DNA of 64,000 bases from Pseudarthrobacter polychromogenes (GTDB taxonomy: Bacteria > Actinomycetota > Actinomycetes > Actinomycetales > Micrococcaceae), in contig NZ_BMKU01000009.1 of assembly GCF_014644495.1 (NCBI RefSeq), forward strand, positions 118,151 through 182,150, given 5' to 3'. How positions within the stretch are numbered: position 1 is the first letter of the stretch; the number at the start of each line of letters is the position of its first letter. A model generated the notes under the pieces. The model ran no database searches. It saw nothing but the letters and a program-made list of their open reading frames with translations, and was not told the origin of the DNA. Of the stretch, positions 36,139-45,350 are shown piece by piece. Position numbers and translations under genes: made by a program.

Positions 36139-37428
36139 ATGGATTCGGGAAATGTCGCTTGGATTTTGGCCAGCGCAGCGCTGGTCTGCATGATGATCCC
36201 CGCCCTTGCCCTGTTCTACGGGGGCATGGTGGGCTCGCGCCGCATTCTCAACATGATGATGATGTGCTTCGGCGGCGCCAGCCTGGTGGCCGTCCTCTGG
36301 GCACTGTTCGGATACTCGCTGGCCTTCGGCAATTCAGTGGGCGGGCTGGGCCTGATCGGTGACGTCACAGAGTTCCCCGGCCTGGGGCAGCTGATGGCCG
36401 AGGACGCAGAGGCGTCCATTCCGGTGGCCCTGTTCGCGGCCTTCCAGCTGTTCTTCGCCTGTGTCACCACCGCGCTGGTGGCGGGCGCGGCTGCCGGGCG
36501 CATGAAGTTCGGCGCCTGGATGCTCTTTGCCGGCATCTGGGCCACCATCGTCTACTTCCCGGTTGCCCACTGGGTGTTCGCTTTCTCCTCTGAGGACGGC
36601 AGCGTGACCGGCGGCTGGATCGCCAGCGGCATCGAGGCCATTGACTTTGCTGGTGGCACCGCCGTGCACATGAACGCCGGCGCAGCCGCCCTGGCACTGG
36701 CCCTGGTCCTGGGCAAGAGCTCGGGCTGGCCCAAGGTGGAGCACGCGAAGCCGCACAGCCGGCCGCTGGTGCTGGTGGGTGCAGGCCTCCTGTGGGTTGG
36801 CTGGTTCGGCTTCAACGCCGGCTCGGCCCTGTCCGCCGGCCACTCGGCATCGGTGGTCTTCCTCAACACCGCTGTGGCCGCCTCAGCTGGCCTCCTGGCC
36901 TGGGCCCTGGTGGAACGGCTCCGCCGCGGCGCAGCCACCAGCATGGGCGCAGCCTCCGGCCTGATCTCCGCACTCGTGGCCATTACCCCCGCCTGCGGCG
37001 CGGTCAGCCCGCTGGGCGCAGTGGCCATCGGCGCGATTGCCGGGGCCGTCTGCTCGCTGGCCATCGAACTGAAGTACCGCCTGGGCTACGACGACTCGCT
37101 CGACGTCGTGGGCGTCCACCTGGTGGGCGGCATCCTGGGCACCCTGCTGATCGGCCTCTTCGCCACCGATGCTGCCCCGAACGGAGTCAGCGGACTCTTC
37201 TACGGCGGCGGCGTGGAGCTGCTCGGCGTCCAGTCGCTCGCAACCGTCACGGTGCTGGCCTACTCGTTCGGCATCACCTGGGTCCTCGCCAAGATCCTGG
37301 ACAAGACGATCGGCCTGCGGATCAACCCGGAGGACGAGATGCGTGGCATCGACCTCGCGGCCCACTCCGAGCTCGCTTACCTTACGGATGAGGATCCGGT
37401 GGAGCTGGGCTCCCCGCAGCGCGCGTAG
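36139..37428 (+). CDS. amtB: Ammonium transporter AmtB/Amt
   Basis: 429 residues, eleven predicted membrane helices. The pore twin-His pair is His177 (GGTAVHMNAG) and His327 (VVGVHLVGG), with Asp169 nearby, and the start ALFYGGMVGSRRILNMMMM matches Amt helix 1. Conducts ammonium/ammonia across the inner membrane. AAAGGGG lies 5 bases upstream of ATG. No glnK or glnD follows, unlike many amt operons. A GlnR-like box precedes it and a hairpin follows it, so it is a single-gene nitrogen-starvation unit next to the amine cluster. Confidence 0.95.
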   Translation: MDSGNVAWILASAALVCMMIPALALFYGGMVGSRRILNMMMMCFGGASLVAVLWALFGYSLAFGNSVGGLGLIGDVTEFPGLGQLMAEDAEASIPVALFAAFQLFFACVTTALVAGAAAGRMKFGAWMLFAGIWATIVYFPVAHWVFAFSSEDGSVTGGWIASGIEAIDFAGGTAVHMNAGAAALALALVLGKSSGWPKVEHAKPHSRPLVLVGAGLLWVGWFGFNAGSALSAGHSASVVFLNTAVAASAGLLAWALVERLRRGAATSMGAASGLISALVAITPACGAVSPLGAVAIGAIAGAVCSLAIELKYRLGYDDSLDVVGVHLVGGILGTLLIGLFATDAAPNGVSGLFYGGGVELLGVQSLATVTVLAYSFGITWVLAKILDKTIGLRINPEDEMRGIDLAAHSELAYLTDEDPVELGSPQRA

Positions 37429-37440
37429 GTTTTGGAAGAT

Positions 37441-37461
37441 TCCGGGTGGGTGCCACCCGGA
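37441..37461 (+). terminator. Hairpin after amtB
   Basis: TCCGGGTGG, loop GTG, CCACCCGGA: a perfect 9-bp stem 12 bases past the amtB stop, without a T tract. It lies in a convergent gap and could serve both amtB and the GH43-like gene's far side. Confidence 0.6.
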
Positions 37462-37570
37462 GGACGAGTCAGGCAGAGGGCCAACCTGTGGACCGGTGCC
37501 GGTATTAGCCGGCTTATAGTTCCAGGGGTTGGTCCTCTGTCATGTTGTGAAGCGCCTGGTCGCCCGGAAA

Positions 37571-38551
37571 TCAGTGTTCAGTACAGACAAGGTTCCCGTC
37601 CCGGACTTCCAGCACCGCGCCGCGGACGTGGCTCAGGCGGGTCTTGGGGTCCGGGGCCATGGTGTCGATGTCCTCGCCGCCCCAGTGCGGGTGGGTGAAG
37701 TAGACCAGCAGGGCCCGCTCTTTACCGTCATCACCCGGTTCGAGGGGCACCACGTCCGCATGGCGTCCGACGACGGGCCGCCCCTCCACGTGCTCCGGCT
37801 GGGTGAGGATCAGGCCGTCGAGGTGCTCCTGCCGGACCCAGATGCCGGTGGCGTCTGACGAGCGGTAAATGCCCTGGCCCCGCCACTCGTCAACGATCAT
37901 CCAATACGTTCCCTCAAGCCTGAAGACCTTGGGCCCTTCGTGCGGGCGGCCGGGAATGGTGAGGCCTTCCAGCGTCCAGGACGAGGGGTCACGCGGGGTA
38001 TCGCTCACCGCGCTGTACGTGTTGGAGCCACGGGCCTCGTCCTTGTACCAGAGCCGGTAGCGGCCGTCCCCGCAGCGTGCGACGGCGGCGTCAATCACTC
38101 GTGGCGAATCGAGGTTGATGGGGCCCAGGTACTCCCAGCCCACCAGGTCCCTGCTGGCGAACTGCACGATTTCTGCGTTTCCGGTCCAGTCCTTCCGCAC
38201 CCCGCCCAGGACGGTCAGGTACATCAACCACTCGTCGCCGATGCGTACGACGTCGGGCGCCCAAAGCGTTGCCGGCAGTTCAGTTTCTGGCGGCACCAGT
38301 CCGTCCACCGTGCCCTGGTACTGCCAGGTTGCACCGCCGTCGGAGGAGCGGGCCGCGCCAATGGCCGTGCCGTGCACCCACTCCACGCCTGACACCCCCG
38401 GCGCCGTGGCCCGGCGCTGGGTGTAGAAAAGCACCCAGTCGCCGGTGAGGTGGTCATGAACCAGGATCGGATCCGTCGGGCCGTCCCAGACTGGATCGCG
38501 GTACGGCGTCCTGAAGGCGTCGGCGCGCAGGGGAGTGAGCGGCTCTTGCAC
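37571..38551 (-). CDS. GH43/GH32-clan five-bladed beta-propeller glycoside hydrolase-like protein
   Basis: 326 residues from GTG 38551 with GGAG 6 bases upstream. Repeated propeller blades are visible: DPVWDGPTDPILVHD, TLWAPDVVRIGDEWLMYLT, SPRVIDAAVARCGDGRYRLWYKD, HEGPKVFRLEGTYWMIVDEW. Asp in the first and third and Glu in HEGPKVF could be the catalytic trio of the clan. No signal peptide, so intracellular. It may act on arabinosides or xylosides, but subfamily and substrate cannot be told. It follows the small membrane-protein gene by 36 bases on the same strand. Confidence 0.78.
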   Translation of the reverse strand: MQEPLTPLRADAFRTPYRDPVWDGPTDPILVHDHLTGDWVLFYTQRRATAPGVSGVEWVHGTAIGAARSSDGGATWQYQGTVDGLVPPETELPATLWAPDVVRIGDEWLMYLTVLGGVRKDWTGNAEIVQFASRDLVGWEYLGPINLDSPRVIDAAVARCGDGRYRLWYKDEARGSNTYSAVSDTPRDPSSWTLEGLTIPGRPHEGPKVFRLEGTYWMIVDEWRGQGIYRSSDATGIWVRQEHLDGLILTQPEHVEGRPVVGRHADVVPLEPGDDGKERALLVYFTHPHWGGEDIDTMAPDPKTRLSHVRGAVLEVRDGNLVCTEH

Positions 38552-38587
38552 TGTTTCTCCAACGTTGTAGTTTCTTGGAGTACCAGC

Positions 38588-39262
38588 TTAGCCGTGCGCC
38601 TTGCCGTGCCCGCCATGTAGGGCGCGGTAGGCGTAGACCAGCAGGCCTACGCCCGCCAGGATCATGAAGGTCAGGACCAGGATGTCCGCAGCGATGAGCA
38701 GTGCCGTCGACTGCAGGGCGAAGATCACGCCCAGCACGCCCAGGACGGCCGCCGGGATCAGGGGCCACTTCATCCGCCCGGCGGGACCGGCGTCGGGCAC
38801 GGGAACCTGGGACAGGACTCCGAAGGTGGCCGCCATGCCCAGGAACAGGACGGCGGCAACGGGCATGCCCTGCAGATCCTGCGGAAGGGTAACAATGACG
38901 GCCAGCGTCAGCATCACGCCGCTGGGAATCACCGCCCACCAGTTGCCCCGTTGACGCAGGTAGACCGCGGCGAATCCGGCGGCCATGAACAGGAACAGGA
39001 AACTGGCGCCGGCGCCGCCGTCCGTAAATTGGGAGGCGACAATCACGGCTGCAAGGCCCAGGAATACCGAGCCGGGAATGGCGGCCCACCAGTTCTCCGG
39101 GCTGCGGATGAAGAGGGACAGGAACACGGCCCCTATGGCGGCGAAGATCAGCATCGGCACGTAGGCGGCGCTCTCGATGACGTTGAGCAGGTCCAGCAGC
39201 AACAGCACGCCCGCCGAGATCAGGACGATGCCGGCGATGATGCTCGCATTGGCCGATTTCAC
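38588..39262 (-). CDS. Small polytopic membrane protein (LiaI/LiaF-like, DUF5668-type helices)
   Basis: 224 residues from GTG 39262 (GGGAGG 6 bases upstream). It consists of eight or so hydrophobic helices in pairs, beginning IIAGIVLISAGVLLLLDLLNV, with repeated NWWAAIPGSVFLGLA / NWWAVIPSGVMLTLA units indicating an internal duplication. Resembles membrane proteins of envelope-stress (LiaI-LiaF-TM) families. No catalytic motif. Function unknown. Confidence 0.75.
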   Translation of the reverse strand: MKSANASIIAGIVLISAGVLLLLDLLNVIESAAYVPMLIFAAIGAVFLSLFIRSPENWWAAIPGSVFLGLAAVIVASQFTDGGAGASFLFLFMAAGFAAVYLRQRGNWWAVIPSGVMLTLAVIVTLPQDLQGMPVAAVLFLGMAATFGVLSQVPVPDAGPAGRMKWPLIPAAVLGVLGVIFALQSTALLIAADILVLTFMILAGVGLLVYAYRALHGGHGKAHG

Positions 39263-39365
39263 GGTTTGCCTCCCGGGATTCGGCAGGCGCCCGCCAGTCG
39301 CTCTGCTATCCCAGATTAAGTCCAGCCCTGGCGCAGGCGTAGGGCCCAAAGCCCCGCCTTCAGCG

Positions 39366-42300
39366 CTACTCCTTGAACAGCCCCGCGAGGTCCTCCGCCG
39401 TGATGGCGCCGCCGGCCAGGGCATCGCCTTCCATGACATCGGAAAACAGCTGCGACTTCCGGGCCTTGAGCGCCATGACCTTTTCCTCGATGGTGTCCTT
39501 GGCAACCAGCCGGTACACCATCACGTTCCGTGCCTGCCCGATGCGGTGGGTCCGGTCCACGGCCTGCGCTTCGGAGGCGGGGTTCCACCACGGGTCCAGC
39601 AGGAACACGTAGTCGGCCTCGGTGAGGTTCAGCCCAAACCCGCCGGCCTTCAGCGAAATCAGGAACACCGGAGCGCTGCCGTTCTTGAACTCGTTGACCA
39701 CGTCCGCGCGGTTGCGGGTGCCGCCGTCGAGGTAGCAGTACTCGATCTTCTCCTCGTCCAGCCGTTCCCGGACCTTCCCCAGGAACCCGGTGAACTGGCT
39801 GAAGATCAGGGCCCGGTGGCCCTCAGCCACCAGGTCCTCCAGCTGCTCGAACAGCACATCCAGCTTGCTTGACCGCACTGCGGAAAGCGCCGGGTCCACC
39901 AGGGAGGCGTCCAGGCTGAGCTGCCGCAGCAGGGTCAGCGACTGGAAGATGGTGAACCGGTTCTTGTTCACGTCCTCGATCAGCCCCAGGATCTTCTGGC
40001 GTTCGCGCTGCAAGTGCGTCTGGTACACCTTTTGGTGGCGAGGGTTCAGGACCACTTCCAGGATCTGCTCCTGCTTGGGCGGCAGGTCCTTGATCACCTG
40101 GTCCTTGGTGCGGCGCATCATCAGCGGACGGACCCGACGGCGGAGCTTGTCCAGTTGCCCCTTGTCACCGTTCTTCTCCACGGGCTTCTGGTAGTACTCG
40201 GCAAAGCGCTTGGGGCTGGAGAACAGGCCCGGCGCAACGATCGAGGTAAGCGCCCAGAACTCCATGAGGTTGTTCTCCAGCGGCGTGCCAGTGATGGCCA
40301 GCTTGAAGGCCGCCGGGAGTTTCCGGGCGCACTGGTATGCCTTGGACTGGTGGTTCTTCACGAACTGCGCCTCGTCCAGCACCAGCCCGGACCAGGTGCG
40401 GGAGGCGTAGGCCTCGTAGTCGATCCTGAACAGGGCGTAGGACGTGATCACAATATCGGCCCCGGCCAGTGCCTCCGCCGGCGCCTGGTTGCTCTTGGCG
40501 AAGGTCTCGCTGACGGCGTGGACCTTCAGTCCGGGAGCGAAACGTGCTGCTTCCGCCGCCCAGTTGCCCACCACGCTGGTGGGGGCAACCACCAAAAAGG
40601 GAGCACCGGCGTCGGACTCGCCTGCTGAAGCATCTGCTGCCGCCAGCGAGAGCTCCTTCGCCGCGCACATCAGGGCCAGCGCCTGCACGGTCTTGCCCAG
40701 GCCCATGTCGTCCGCGAGGATCCCGCCCAGGCTGTGCCGGTACAGGAACGTGAGCCAGTTGAAGCCCTCCAGCTGGTAGGGCCGGAGCTCCGCATTGAGG
40801 GTGGCGGGGAGCGGGAGGCCGTCCACGCCGCCTTCAAGCAGGCCGCCCACCGCTGAACGCCACGCGGCCGCCTGCTCGTCCACGATTCCCAGCTGGGCAA
40901 GCTCGTCCCACAGCCCGGCCTGGAAGCGGCTGATCTGCAGGGGTGCGTCCTTGTTGTCCTGCAGGGAGCGCGCCTCCTCGATCAGTGCGCGCAGCTGGTG
41001 CAGCTCGGGCAGGTCCAGGGAAAAGTAGGCGCCGCTGGGCAGCAGCATCTTGGTCTGGCCGGACGCCAGCGCAGAAAAAACGGCCGCGAAGGAGACCGGC
41101 TGCCCCTCCAGGGTGATCTGGATCCCGAGGTCGAACCAGTCGCGCTGCTCGGTGGCCTTGGTGGAAATGGACACCACCGGCGCTTCCTCGGCCTCGCGGT
41201 ATTCGGCGATTTCGCCCACGGTGTCCACCTCGACGTCCGGGGCTTCGCGCAGCCGGGGGAGGACCTCCTCGGTGAAGGCCAGGGTGTCCAGGCCCTTCAG
41301 TTCCGCTGACGCCGCCAGCCGCGGAGTGCCCCAGCCGCCGGTGGCGGACTCACCCAGCGCGGGCACCACGTCCCACGGCTGGCCGAGGCCTTCCAGGATC
41401 CGGGCTTCCGCGGTGTCGTCGCGGTAGCCGTGGTCGCCGGGGTGCCGCCAGAGGGGCTGCGCCGTGACCAGGTTTCCGCTCTTGTAGTGCCATTCCCAGT
41501 GCAGCCGCACCCTGTGGTCCGCGCCGTAGTTGGCCAGCAGGGACAGGGTGGGGACAGCCAGGGCGGGGAGTTCCACGGACTCGTCGCGGGCCGTGACCCG
41601 GGCCGTCTGCTTCAGCTTCGGGTAGAAGCCCGTCAGGAACCGCGACTCGTCCCTGGCCGGGATATGCAGCGTGCTGCCCGCGGTCACGAACGTCAGAAGT
41701 TCCTCGCTCAGGCCACCTTCCAGCGCAGCCAGCGTGATCACGTTTTCGCCCGCCGGTGCCTCGCCAACACCCGGCAGCGCACCGCCGTCGTTGGTTCCGC
41801 GGTCGGTGGTGAAGAAGATGCCGTGGGCGGGGCGCCCGATGGTTCCCACTGACGCCGGATCAACCTCCACGCCCTCAACGGCGATGGTGGGCGAAAGTTC
41901 CAGCCCGCCGTCGGACGCCTGGTCCTTGGCGGCCGCCGCGGGTGCCGCCGCTTCCGCTGCGGAAGGGGCGGCCAGCGGCGAGCCGTAACGGCTCAGATTA
42001 AGGCCGACGGCGGCGGGCGACGCTGCGAGGCGGACCGGCTCGGTGCCGCGCGAGTGCACCAGCGCGAGGCCGATTTTGCCGGCGTCCTCCAGCAGGCTCC
42101 ACAGGTTCTTCCCTGCGAAGGAGTTCAGGCCCAGCCAGAAGCCGGAGGAGTTGTACGTCCGGCTGGACGAGGCGGAATGGGCAGCCAGGAACTCCTGCAG
42201 CCATTCCACGTGCGCGGGGTTGCACTCGCGCCGGAAGTTCAGGTAGTTCAGCGTGGTCCAGGAAACGTCGCCGCGGATCCACTTGCCCTTGGCGCCCATG

Positions 42301-42851
42301 ATGACGGGCCGGGCCTTCAGCTGGCGGACGCTGCGCTGCGGATCGCGCCGGCCGGTGTAGGAAAAGTGCGGCGCGGGTTCTTCCACCTCGAACTGGAGCG
42401 CCAGCGGCACTCCGGCGTTGGAGGGCGCGGCTCCCGGCTGGGAGATCAGCGGGCTGAGGGCCTGCTCCCAGTCGGACAGTGCGGCGCCGGGCGGGGTGCG
42501 GGACATCTGGGTGGAGGTTGACGGCGTGAGCAGCTGGACGCGGATGGCCGGGTTGTCCTCGGCGGCGAAGAGCAGCGCCGCCACGTGCTTGCAGTCCTTG
42601 CGGACCGGGCAGCTGCACACGCCCACGGTGCAGCTCCATCCGCCGCCCTTGCGGACCAGCTTGGCGGTGGTGGAGTAGGGCAGGTCCGCGCCGCCGCGGA
42701 CCTTGCCCAGCATGAGCCCGGTGGCGGCGTCGAACGAGATGCCTGAGACGCGGCTTCCCATGGCATACGCCAGCCCGGCCGCCAGGGAGCGGTCGTTGAT
42801 GGCGGGAGTCTGTATTGCCAGTGCCGCACTCTCGTCCGGTTGGGATGGCAT
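39366..42851 (-). CDS. SNF2-family helicase with N-terminal SWIM zinc finger
   Basis: 1161 residues. A SWIM zinc finger occurs at 79-89 (CSC, five residues, CKH). A long linker region (about 100-640) with bacterial SNF2-associated features precedes the two RecA-like lobes. Walker A is ADDMGLGKT near 715, the DEAD-box equivalent LVLDEAQFVKN near 825, and the C-terminal lobe shows ALIFSQFTGFLGKVRERL, SLKAGGFGLNLTEADYV and DRTHRIGQARNVMVYRL. It is a Swi2/Snf2 ATPase (RapA/HepA-like) that moves on DNA or remodels protein-DNA complexes. No nuclease or methylase neighbour, so no evidence of a phage-defence role. Single gene. Confidence 0.93.
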   Translation of the reverse strand: MPSQPDESAALAIQTPAINDRSLAAGLAYAMGSRVSGISFDAATGLMLGKVRGGADLPYSTTAKLVRKGGGWSCTVGVCSCPVRKDCKHVAALLFAAEDNPAIRVQLLTPSTSTQMSRTPPGAALSDWEQALSPLISQPGAAPSNAGVPLALQFEVEEPAPHFSYTGRRDPQRSVRQLKARPVIMGAKGKWIRGDVSWTTLNYLNFRRECNPAHVEWLQEFLAAHSASSSRTYNSSGFWLGLNSFAGKNLWSLLEDAGKIGLALVHSRGTEPVRLAASPAAVGLNLSRYGSPLAAPSAAEAAAPAAAAKDQASDGGLELSPTIAVEGVEVDPASVGTIGRPAHGIFFTTDRGTNDGGALPGVGEAPAGENVITLAALEGGLSEELLTFVTAGSTLHIPARDESRFLTGFYPKLKQTARVTARDESVELPALAVPTLSLLANYGADHRVRLHWEWHYKSGNLVTAQPLWRHPGDHGYRDDTAEARILEGLGQPWDVVPALGESATGGWGTPRLAASAELKGLDTLAFTEEVLPRLREAPDVEVDTVGEIAEYREAEEAPVVSISTKATEQRDWFDLGIQITLEGQPVSFAAVFSALASGQTKMLLPSGAYFSLDLPELHQLRALIEEARSLQDNKDAPLQISRFQAGLWDELAQLGIVDEQAAAWRSAVGGLLEGGVDGLPLPATLNAELRPYQLEGFNWLTFLYRHSLGGILADDMGLGKTVQALALMCAAKELSLAAADASAGESDAGAPFLVVAPTSVVGNWAAEAARFAPGLKVHAVSETFAKSNQAPAEALAGADIVITSYALFRIDYEAYASRTWSGLVLDEAQFVKNHQSKAYQCARKLPAAFKLAITGTPLENNLMEFWALTSIVAPGLFSSPKRFAEYYQKPVEKNGDKGQLDKLRRRVRPLMMRRTKDQVIKDLPPKQEQILEVVLNPRHQKVYQTHLQRERQKILGLIEDVNKNRFTIFQSLTLLRQLSLDASLVDPALSAVRSSKLDVLFEQLEDLVAEGHRALIFSQFTGFLGKVRERLDEEKIEYCYLDGGTRNRADVVNEFKNGSAPVFLISLKAGGFGLNLTEADYVFLLDPWWNPASEAQAVDRTHRIGQARNVMVYRLVAKDTIEEKVMALKARKSQLFSDVMEGDALAGGAITAEDLAGLFKE

Positions 42852-42921
42852 GGTGCGCGCTACTTTCAGCAGGCCACGGCGGGGCCGGGCCGGTGGTTGG
42901 TCATCTGATCCATCTTAGTTC

Positions 42922-42948
42922 GCCGGCGGGGCGAAGGGCGCCGCCGGC
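42922..42948. repeat. GC-rich hairpin
   Basis: GCCGGCGG and CCGCCGGC, 8-bp perfect stem, 11-base loop, in the 212-base gap between the helicase start and the DAO gene end. One of three successive hairpins here; possibly part of the transcription stop for the DAO operon. Confidence 0.4.
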
Positions 42949-42991
42949 TCTTTGAGGGCGGCAGGGTGGGATCAGACGGACAACCAGGGAT

Positions 42992-43016
42992 GCAGCGGCA
43001 GCCGGGATGCCGCTGC
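42992..43016. terminator. Hairpin downstream of the DAO operon
   Basis: GCAGCGGCA and TGCCGCTGC form a perfect 9-bp stem with a 7-base loop. About 48 bases past the DAO stop (minus strand). Confidence 0.5.
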
Positions 43017-43020
43017 CGGC

Positions 43021-43059
43021 CCGGGAGGGGGTGGGGCTCCGGCCCGCACCACCTCCCGG
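43021..43059 (-). terminator. Hairpin 4 bases after the DAO oxidase stop
   Basis: CCGGGAGG and CCTCCCGG arms (8 bp) around a 23-base loop containing further GGTGG/CCACC pairing. Directly follows the minus-strand stop at 43064, so likely the operon terminator. Confidence 0.5.
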
Positions 43060-43063
43060 ACTG

Positions 43064-44245
43064 TTAGCTCTGGTGCACTGGCGCCCAGGCACCCGTCCCT
43101 ACGGCCTCGCGGGCGGGGGCGCCGGCATCGAACCGGTCAAGCCGGAAGGCGGCGAGCACGGGAGAGGGGGTTCCGGTCAGGATTTCCTCCGCGAGGAGCT
43201 CACCGAGGATCAGCCCCAGCGTCGCGCCCGAGTGGGTGAAAACCGTGTGCAGGCCCGGTATCGAAGGCACCGGGCCCACCACCGGTTCACCGTCGCCGGG
43301 AATGGGTTTCAGGCCTGCAGCCACCCGCTGGGCGGTCAGCCGGGGATTCCCTGCGAGTACCTTCGAGGCCTCCTCAAGCAGGCCCTGGACGGACTCCTCG
43401 GGAACCGTGAAGGATCCGTCATCTTCGATGATCACAGACTGCTCTGCCCAGTCCGCATCAAGTACCAGCCTGCCGTCAGGCATGGGCCGCACGGCGACGC
43501 GCGGGGTGTTCAGCACGGTCTGCACTCTCGTGTCGAGCGGTTCGGTGAACACCACGAAGGCGGCCGGCGTGGCATCTGGAACCGTTACACCAAGGGCTGC
43601 GAGCTGGGCCGGGACCTCACCGCCGGTTGCCAGCACCACCTGGTCGGCTTCCAGCCGCGTCCCGTCGCCGAGGATGACGCCGGCCGCGGCGCCGTCCCGC
43701 ACATCCACCCGGACATCCCCGGCGTTCTCGATGATCACCGCCCCGTTCTCCGCCGCCTCGGAAGCCAATGCCGTTATGAAGTCGGGCATGTTGACCCAGC
43801 CCTCACCAGGGTTATAGATGGCACCCTCGTCGGCCACCGCAGCGGCGTCCACGTCCGGGGCGATCCGGGCCACGTCCCTGCTGTCCACCCAGACGGAGTG
43901 GTATCCGCCCGACCGCTCGAAGGCGAAGGTGTCGCGGAAGGTTTCGTCCGGGCCGGCCCATTTCAGCGCACCATCGAACCTCAGATAGTCGCGGCTATCA
44001 GGGTGGTGCGCGCTCCAGGTGCGGTAGCGGTCGATGGCGAGCATCCGCAGGTAGTGGTACTCGGCGGAGCGGGCGCCGGAGGAGTTGAGCCATGCGATCG
44101 AGCGGCCGGAGGCTCCGCTCGCCAACGGGCCGGACGTGGCAAGTGTTACCTGGGCGCCTCCCTTTGCCAGATGGACGGCGGCGGAAACGCCCAGGATTCC
44201 GCCGCCGATGACGGCGACTTTCCTGGCGGGGCTCGTGGAGGACAT
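43064..44245 (-). CDS. FAD-dependent DAO-family oxidoreductase (D-amino-acid dehydrogenase-like)
   Basis: 393 residues from ATG 44245 (AGGAAAG upstream; an ATG 29 codons earlier lacks a ribosome site). FAD Rossmann motif KVAVIGGGILGVSAAVHLA (10-28), GASGRSIAWLNSSGA for FAD binding, and the C-terminal GLHTVFTHSGATLGLILGELLAEEI typical of DadA/glycine-oxidase-type enzymes. It should oxidise an amine or secondary amine of an amino-acid derivative. It follows the Gfo/Idh gene by 61 bases and the amino-acid ABC genes, so substrate import and oxidation are probably linked. Exact substrate unknown. Confidence 0.82.
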   Translation of the reverse strand: MSSTSPARKVAVIGGGILGVSAAVHLAKGGAQVTLATSGPLASGASGRSIAWLNSSGARSAEYHYLRMLAIDRYRTWSAHHPDSRDYLRFDGALKWAGPDETFRDTFAFERSGGYHSVWVDSRDVARIAPDVDAAAVADEGAIYNPGEGWVNMPDFITALASEAAENGAVIIENAGDVRVDVRDGAAAGVILGDGTRLEADQVVLATGGEVPAQLAALGVTVPDATPAAFVVFTEPLDTRVQTVLNTPRVAVRPMPDGRLVLDADWAEQSVIIEDDGSFTVPEESVQGLLEEASKVLAGNPRLTAQRVAAGLKPIPGDGEPVVGPVPSIPGLHTVFTHSGATLGLILGELLAEEILTGTPSPVLAAFRLDRFDAGAPAREAVGTGAWAPVHQS

Positions 44246-44306
44246 GGTGGCTCGCTTTCCTGGTGTGGAAGATTGGTGGTGTGAAGATGTGCCGAGGCGC
44301 GGTGCG

Positions 44307-45350
44307 TCAGGCGAGGGCATGGACTTCTTCAATAACTTTCAGGACGTCGACGGCGTCTGCCGGGTCAACAGGGACCGGTCCGCCGTGCAGGACGGCGCCG
44401 GCGAGGAGCCGGTAGAACTGGGGATACGCGCCCCGCTCGGCGGGAACGGCGCCCGTTGCGCCGTCGACTCCCAGGAGCCCCCAAGACTCCTGGGACTCAA
44501 CGCCGTATGCCGGGTCCGACGGCGGCAGGCCGGCGTCGAGCGCGGGCTCCTGGCCGTCCAGTCCCCACTTTGTGTAGCCGGCATGGGAGCCCAGGACGTG
44601 GAACCGGGGCCCGGGCACTGCGGCGGCACCATTCATCCACAGTCGGGAGCGCACCCCCGAATCGTGCAGCAGGGACACGAAGGCTTCCGTGTCGGCCGCA
44701 TCCGGGGCCAGTCCCCGGTGTGCTGTTTCGCCGTAGCTGTGCGCCACGGGTCCGAACAGCTGGACCGCCTGGTCAATGAGGTGGGCGCCAAGGTCGTGGA
44801 GGATCCCGCCGCCTTCGGCTGTGGTGGCGGAGTCGCGCCAGTTTCCGAAGCCTTCGGGGCGCCACCACTCGAAGCGGGATTCGAAGGTCCGGACCTCGCC
44901 CAGCGCGCCTGCATCCAGGAGCTTCCTGAGAGTGAGGAAATCAGCGTCCCAGCGGCGGTTCTGGAAAACCGTCAGCTGCACGCCGGCCTCGGCCGCCTGG
45001 GCCATGAGTTCCTCCCCATGGGCCGAGGTGGTGACGAACGGCTTGTCCACCACCACATGCAGCTTGTGGGCGATCGCCGTCGAAGCCATCCCAAAATGCG
45101 TGGCCGGAGGGGTTCCTAAGACCACCAGGTCCAGGTCTGCCGCCAGCGCGAACATGGCCTCCGCCGTGGGCACGATGCGCGCCTTCGGGTAGCGGGCGGC
45201 CGCTGCGGCGGCGCGATCCGGGTCCGCGGTGACAATAACATCGAGCGAAAAGGACGGGTCTGCCTCAATAAGGGTTGCATGGAAGACCCGTCCCGAGATG
45301 CCAAAGCCGACGACGGCGGTACGGATAGGTCCCTGTCCTGCGGAGCCCAT
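44307..45350 (-). CDS. Gfo/Idh/MocA-family oxidoreductase
   Basis: 347 residues. Rossmann motif TAVVGFGISGRVFHATLI (11-28) and the VVDKPFVTTSAHGEEL stretch (DKP in place of EKP, about 98-113), then the alpha/beta dimer domain with GGGILHDLGAHLIDQAVQLFG. YvaA/YdgJ-like enzymes of this type act on sugars or inositol derivatives with NAD(P). Its ATG overlaps the ABC ATPase stop by one base (TGATG), so it is translationally coupled to the importer. With the DAO enzyme next to it, a substrate with both sugar and amino-acid character is plausible. Confidence 0.88.
   Translation of the reverse strand: MGSAGQGPIRTAVVGFGISGRVFHATLIEADPSFSLDVIVTADPDRAAAAAARYPKARIVPTAEAMFALAADLDLVVLGTPPATHFGMASTAIAHKLHVVVDKPFVTTSAHGEELMAQAAEAGVQLTVFQNRRWDADFLTLRKLLDAGALGEVRTFESRFEWWRPEGFGNWRDSATTAEGGGILHDLGAHLIDQAVQLFGPVAHSYGETAHRGLAPDAADTEAFVSLLHDSGVRSRLWMNGAAAVPGPRFHVLGSHAGYTKWGLDGQEPALDAGLPPSDPAYGVESQESWGLLGVDGATGAVPAERGAYPQFYRLLAGAVLHGGPVPVDPADAVDVLKVIEEVHALA

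Noticed and set aside
36139..37428. amtB-glnK operon
   Set aside because: No PII gene follows; a hairpin and a convergent hydrolase come directly after amtB.
38560..38567. CAACGTTG palindrome before the GH43-like gene
   Set aside because: Eight bases occur often by chance and it is adjacent to the ribosome site; no regulator gene nearby.
39366..42851. SNF2 helicase as part of a phage-defence island
   Set aside because: No nuclease, methylase, DISARM or other defence partner next to it; SWIM-SNF2 proteins are common housekeeping genes in these bacteria.
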